In this document: piece after piece, positions 6,288 to 8,143 of the stretch
Layout of the letters: the number at the start of each line of letters is the position of its first letter
Position numbering within the stretch: position 1 is the stretch's first letter
NCBI GenBank assembly: GCA_030453285.1
Contig: JAKDKP010000076.1
Location: 1 to 8,143 of the forward strand
DNA from: Propionibacteriales bacterium
GTDB lineage: Bacteria; Actinomycetota; Actinomycetes; Propionibacteriales; Propionibacteriaceae
Direction: 5' to 3'
DNA: 8,143 bases
Made by a program: the position numbers and the translations under genes
Notes under the pieces: model-generated
Databases searched by the model: none
The model's input: the letters and a program-made list of their open reading frames with translations, nothing else
What the model was told of the DNA's origin: nothing

Positions 6288-6327
6288 GGTCAATACCCTG
6301 TGTGGTCAATACAGTCTGGGTCAATAC
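6288..6327 (+). repeat. Three direct GGTCAATAC repeats upstream of the LysR gene
   Basis: GGTCAATAC occurs exactly at 6288-6296, 6304-6312 and 6319-6327 (steps of 16 and 15). The first and third are followed by CTGTG-like sequence. The second and third continue into TACAGT (6310-6315) and TACACT (6325-6330), both fitting the TAnnnT form of a -10 box. A CACAG/CTGTG dyad (6280-6284, 6298-6302) brackets the first copy. The array ends 9 bases before the vestigial GTG at 6337. Probable operator cluster for autoregulation, or for another regulator. Confidence 0.6.
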
Positions 6328-6336
6328 ACTGTGCTG

Positions 6337-6351
6337 GTGGAGTGACGTCAG
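6337..6351 (+). other. Vestigial LysR start interrupted by TGA
   Basis: The codons GTG GAG TGA CGT CAG directly precede the TTG start. LysR-type proteins of this kind usually begin M-E-L-R-Q-L-R-Y-F. Here the same frame reads M-E-stop-R-Q-L-R-Y-F, so the third codon looks like a nonsense change. The stop is part of the palindrome TGACGTCA (6343-6350). Confidence 0.6.
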
Positions 6352-7230
6352 TTGCGCTATTTCCGGGCTGTCGCCGAGGAACTGCACTTCGGGCGTGCTG
6401 CCGAACAGCTGGCGATCGCCCAATCGGCGGTCAGCCAGCAAGTGCGTCGCTTGGAGCGCGAGCTCGGCGTCGACCTGTTCGATCGAACGACCCGCACCGT
6501 GACGCTCACCACTGCCGGTTTCCGCTTCCTGCCCCACGCCCATCGGATACTCGACGCTGCCGAGCAGGCGCGGGTCGACCTCGACGATCTGCGACACGAA
6601 CGAAACCGCACCGTTCGGCTGGGCACCAGTACCGGGCTCGGCGGAAGACTTGAGGTGATCCTGCGAAGTTTCGCCCAGCAGGCACCCGCCGCCTCGCTCG
6701 AGCTCGTCTCGCTGACGCTCGCGACGCGGCTGCGACACGTCGCGAGCGGGGACCTCGATGCCGCACTGTTCCACGGTGAGCTGCCGGAGGGCTCGTCGTT
6801 GAATGCCATCCCGGTGTGGGACGACCGGCTCGTCGTTGCGCTCCCCGACGCGCATCCGGTCGGCGGCGGCACAGGGGCGGTGGCTCTCGCAGACCTCGCT
6901 GATTTTCCGTTGAGAATCGCCAGTCGCCGGCGCAACCCGGTGCTCCACGACCTCATCGTCGACAGCTGCGCCGCGACGGGTTTCGTCCCCATCATGGGCC
7001 CGAACTTCAGCACCGACCAGGACACGTTGGCCGCGATCGCCAGTGGTCCGCCGTCGTGGACGGTCTACTTTGCCGCCCAAGCCGGGCAGCTCCGCAACCC
7101 GGGGATCGTGTTCCGGCCGATCCGCGCTCCCGCCCCGTACCTGACAGCCAGGCTGGCCCTTCGTCGGAGCAAGCCGACCGGCGAACTACGGGCTCTGGTC
7201 GCCGCCTGCCTCAACTCCCCGACCATCTGA
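6352..7230 (+). CDS. LysR-family transcriptional regulator
   Basis: 292 residues. The TTG at 6352 is the first usable start, because the frame has a TGA at 6343-6345; GGAG lies 9 bases upstream. The winged helix-turn-helix spans about 1-60: ELHFGRAAEQLAIAQSAVSQQVRRLERELGVDLFDRTTRTVTLTTAG has all the usual LysR landmarks. A linker helix (60-82) leads to an effector-binding domain from about 85, with VRLGTSTGL, GDLDAALFHG, DDRLVVALPDAHPV and FPLRIASRRRNP. Length is normal (about 290-310). The N-terminus is five residues shorter than the family form, trimming the first helix. The gene is divergent from two alpha/beta hydrolases, the classic layout for a LysR activator and its target operon; the effector is unknown. 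If TTG is used poorly, expression would be low, or the gene could be an early pseudogene. Confidence 0.88.
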   Translation: MRYFRAVAEELHFGRAAEQLAIAQSAVSQQVRRLERELGVDLFDRTTRTVTLTTAGFRFLPHAHRILDAAEQARVDLDDLRHERNRTVRLGTSTGLGGRLEVILRSFAQQAPAASLELVSLTLATRLRHVASGDLDAALFHGELPEGSSLNAIPVWDDRLVVALPDAHPVGGGTGAVALADLADFPLRIASRRRNPVLHDLIVDSCAATGFVPIMGPNFSTDQDTLAAIASGPPSWTVYFAAQAGQLRNPGIVFRPIRAPAPYLTARLALRRSKPTGELRALVAACLNSPTI

Positions 7231-7333
7231 GTCGCGCGCCGCCGCCGTGGCGGAAGGATGGTCCGGCGATCCAGTGTGCCGCCGCCGCTCGGCTCTCCCT
7301 CCAGGCCGGCGAGTGTGCCAGCACTGGCTCGGG
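7231..7333. other. Gap between convergent LysR and DUF255 genes
   Basis: 103 bases with no gene. The small palindrome GCCAG-CA-CTGGC (7317-7328) lies just beyond the DUF255 stop, and CCGC-CGTG-GCGG just after the LysR stop. Both are too short to call as terminators. Confidence 0.4.
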
Positions 7334-8143
7334 TCAGGAGAGTTGTTCGACCAGACCATCGAGGGTGTGCACGGGCCGCTGACAGGTGAAGTCTTGGCAG
7401 ACGTACGCCGTCGGCTGTCCGTTGATCGCGGACTTCCCTTCCAGTACGGCGAATCCGGGCACTGGCTCGGGCACGCCGATGACCGTCGAACCGGCAGGAG
7501 CGTGACGCCAGGCGCTCTTGATCAACTCCTCAGCGACTGGTCCACTGCCGAGCACCGCCACCTCGACCGGGCCACGGCCGCGCTCGGTGATCGCATCGAA
7601 CAGCGGCCAGCCGGCTGCCCGAGGGGCTCGGCGGAGAAGCTCGGTTGTGGTGGCGGAGATGGCATTGGCCCGGTCGGTCCAGCGCTGTAGGCCGGTCAGC
7701 CGGGCATGCAGTCGATAGGCCATCAGCGCGGCGCTCGCACCCGATGGGGTGGCGTTCTCGGCGAGGTCGCGGGGGCGGGCATACAACTGTTCGGCGTCGT
7801 CGGCTGTGTCGTACAGGCCTCCGTCCTCGGCTGCGAAGTGCTCATCAAGCAAGATCAACAACTGCTCGGCACGCCCCAGCCAGACCGGATCGCCGGTTGC
7901 CTGCGCCAACACGCCCAACCCGTGCGCCAGCGCGGCGTGATCCTCGGCCACGGCCGGGGCGGCGGACGGCCGACCATCACGCGAGGTGCGACGTAGGCGT
8001 TCGTCGACCCAGTGGGCTGACCACACGTGCTCGGCCGCCAGCCGGGCGTGCTCCACCCACTCCGGACGCCCCAGCACCATGCCGGCTTCGGCCAGGGCGG
8101 CAATCGCCCAACCGTTCCAGGCGGCCACCACCTTGTCGTCGCG
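7334..8143 (-). CDS. DUF255/thioredoxin-domain protein, YyaL/Rv1084 type (C-terminal part, runs off right edge)
   Basis: 269 residues of open frame entering from the right edge; the full family is about 650-700 residues, so the N-terminal thioredoxin-like DUF255 domain lies outside. The first residues seen, RDDKVVAAWNGWAIAALAEAG, are the hallmark D-K-V-x-x-A-W-N-G segment of the alpha/alpha-barrel region (N-acylglucosamine 2-epimerase/six-hairpin glycosidase-like). Further family features are AVAEDHAALAHGL, GGLYDTADDAEQLYARPRDLAENATPSGAS and the C-terminal CQDFTCQRPV with paired cysteines. The biochemical role of the family is not settled. A start at GTG 8131 is rejected because the family sequence continues upstream of it. 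As I recall, Rv1084 lies beside Rv1085c (hemolysin III) and Rv1086 in mycobacteria. Here four other genes separate it from trhA. Confidence 0.9.
   Translation of the reverse strand, partial: RDDKVVAAWNGWAIAALAEAGMVLGRPEWVEHARLAAEHVWSAHWVDERLRRTSRDGRPSAAPAVAEDHAALAHGLGVLAQATGDPVWLGRAEQLLILLDEHFAAEDGGLYDTADDAEQLYARPRDLAENATPSGASAALMAYRLHARLTGLQRWTDRANAISATTTELLRRAPRAAGWPLFDAITERGRGPVEVAVLGSGPVAEELIKSAWRHAPAGSTVIGVPEPVPGFAVLEGKSAINGQPTAYVCQDFTCQRPVHTLDGLVEQLS

Noticed and set aside
6343..6350. TGACGTCA as a specific operator
   Set aside because: A single 8-bp palindrome with no flanking symmetry and no known actinobacterial regulator that I can tie to it; it coincides with the vestigial LysR start and may be chance.
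5331..6653. 440-residue plus-strand open frame across the first hydrolase and into the LysR gene
   Set aside because: It is the antisense shadow of a clear alpha/beta hydrolase and then an out-of-frame reading of LysR; the composition is Arg/Gly-rich with no domain.

Overview
The window is high-GC DNA with GTG and TTG starts and GAGGAG-type ribosome binding sites. Its gene content is typical of Actinomycetota. Several genes resemble a mycobacterial neighbourhood as I remember it: Rv1084 (DUF255), Rv1085c (hemolysin III) and Rv1086 (Z-prenyl transferase), with phoH2 (Rv1095) nearby. I would guess a propionibacterial or related actinomycete, but the genus cannot be read from the sequence.

Layout, left to right. 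(1) Positions 1-941, minus strand: the 5' part of a PIN-domain/PhoH-type gene running off the left edge. Up to its Walker A loop it reads as actinobacterial PhoH2. After the loop it reads as a PIF1-like DNA helicase. This is either a real domain swap or an assembly chimera, and it is the most unusual thing in the window. (2) Positions 1219-2028, minus: a short-chain cis-prenyl transferase. (3) Positions 2136-2864, plus: a hemolysin III/TrhA membrane protein, divergent from (2). A perfect 8-bp inverted repeat with a 2-base spacer lies between them and overlaps a plausible -10 box. (4) Positions 3100-4269, plus: a GDSL/SGNH hydrolase preceded by an inverted repeat and an 18-bp tandem duplication. 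(5) Positions 4463-6092, minus: two alpha/beta hydrolases in one operon (10-bp gap). (6) Positions 6352-7230, plus: a LysR-type regulator divergent from that operon, with three direct GGTCAATAC repeats and a dyad in the shared intergenic region. The canonical LysR start is interrupted by an in-frame TGA, so translation seems to begin at a TTG. (7) Positions 7334-8143, minus: the C-terminal part of a DUF255/thioredoxin-domain protein (YyaL/Rv1084 type) running off the right edge.

Working model: phoH-like, uppS, trhA and the DUF255 gene form a housekeeping backbone. The SGNH hydrolase, the two alpha/beta hydrolases and the LysR gene sit as a catabolic or accessory insert between trhA and the DUF255 gene, with the LysR protein probably controlling the divergent hydrolase pair. 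No tRNA, rRNA, CRISPR array, transposase or prophage gene was seen.
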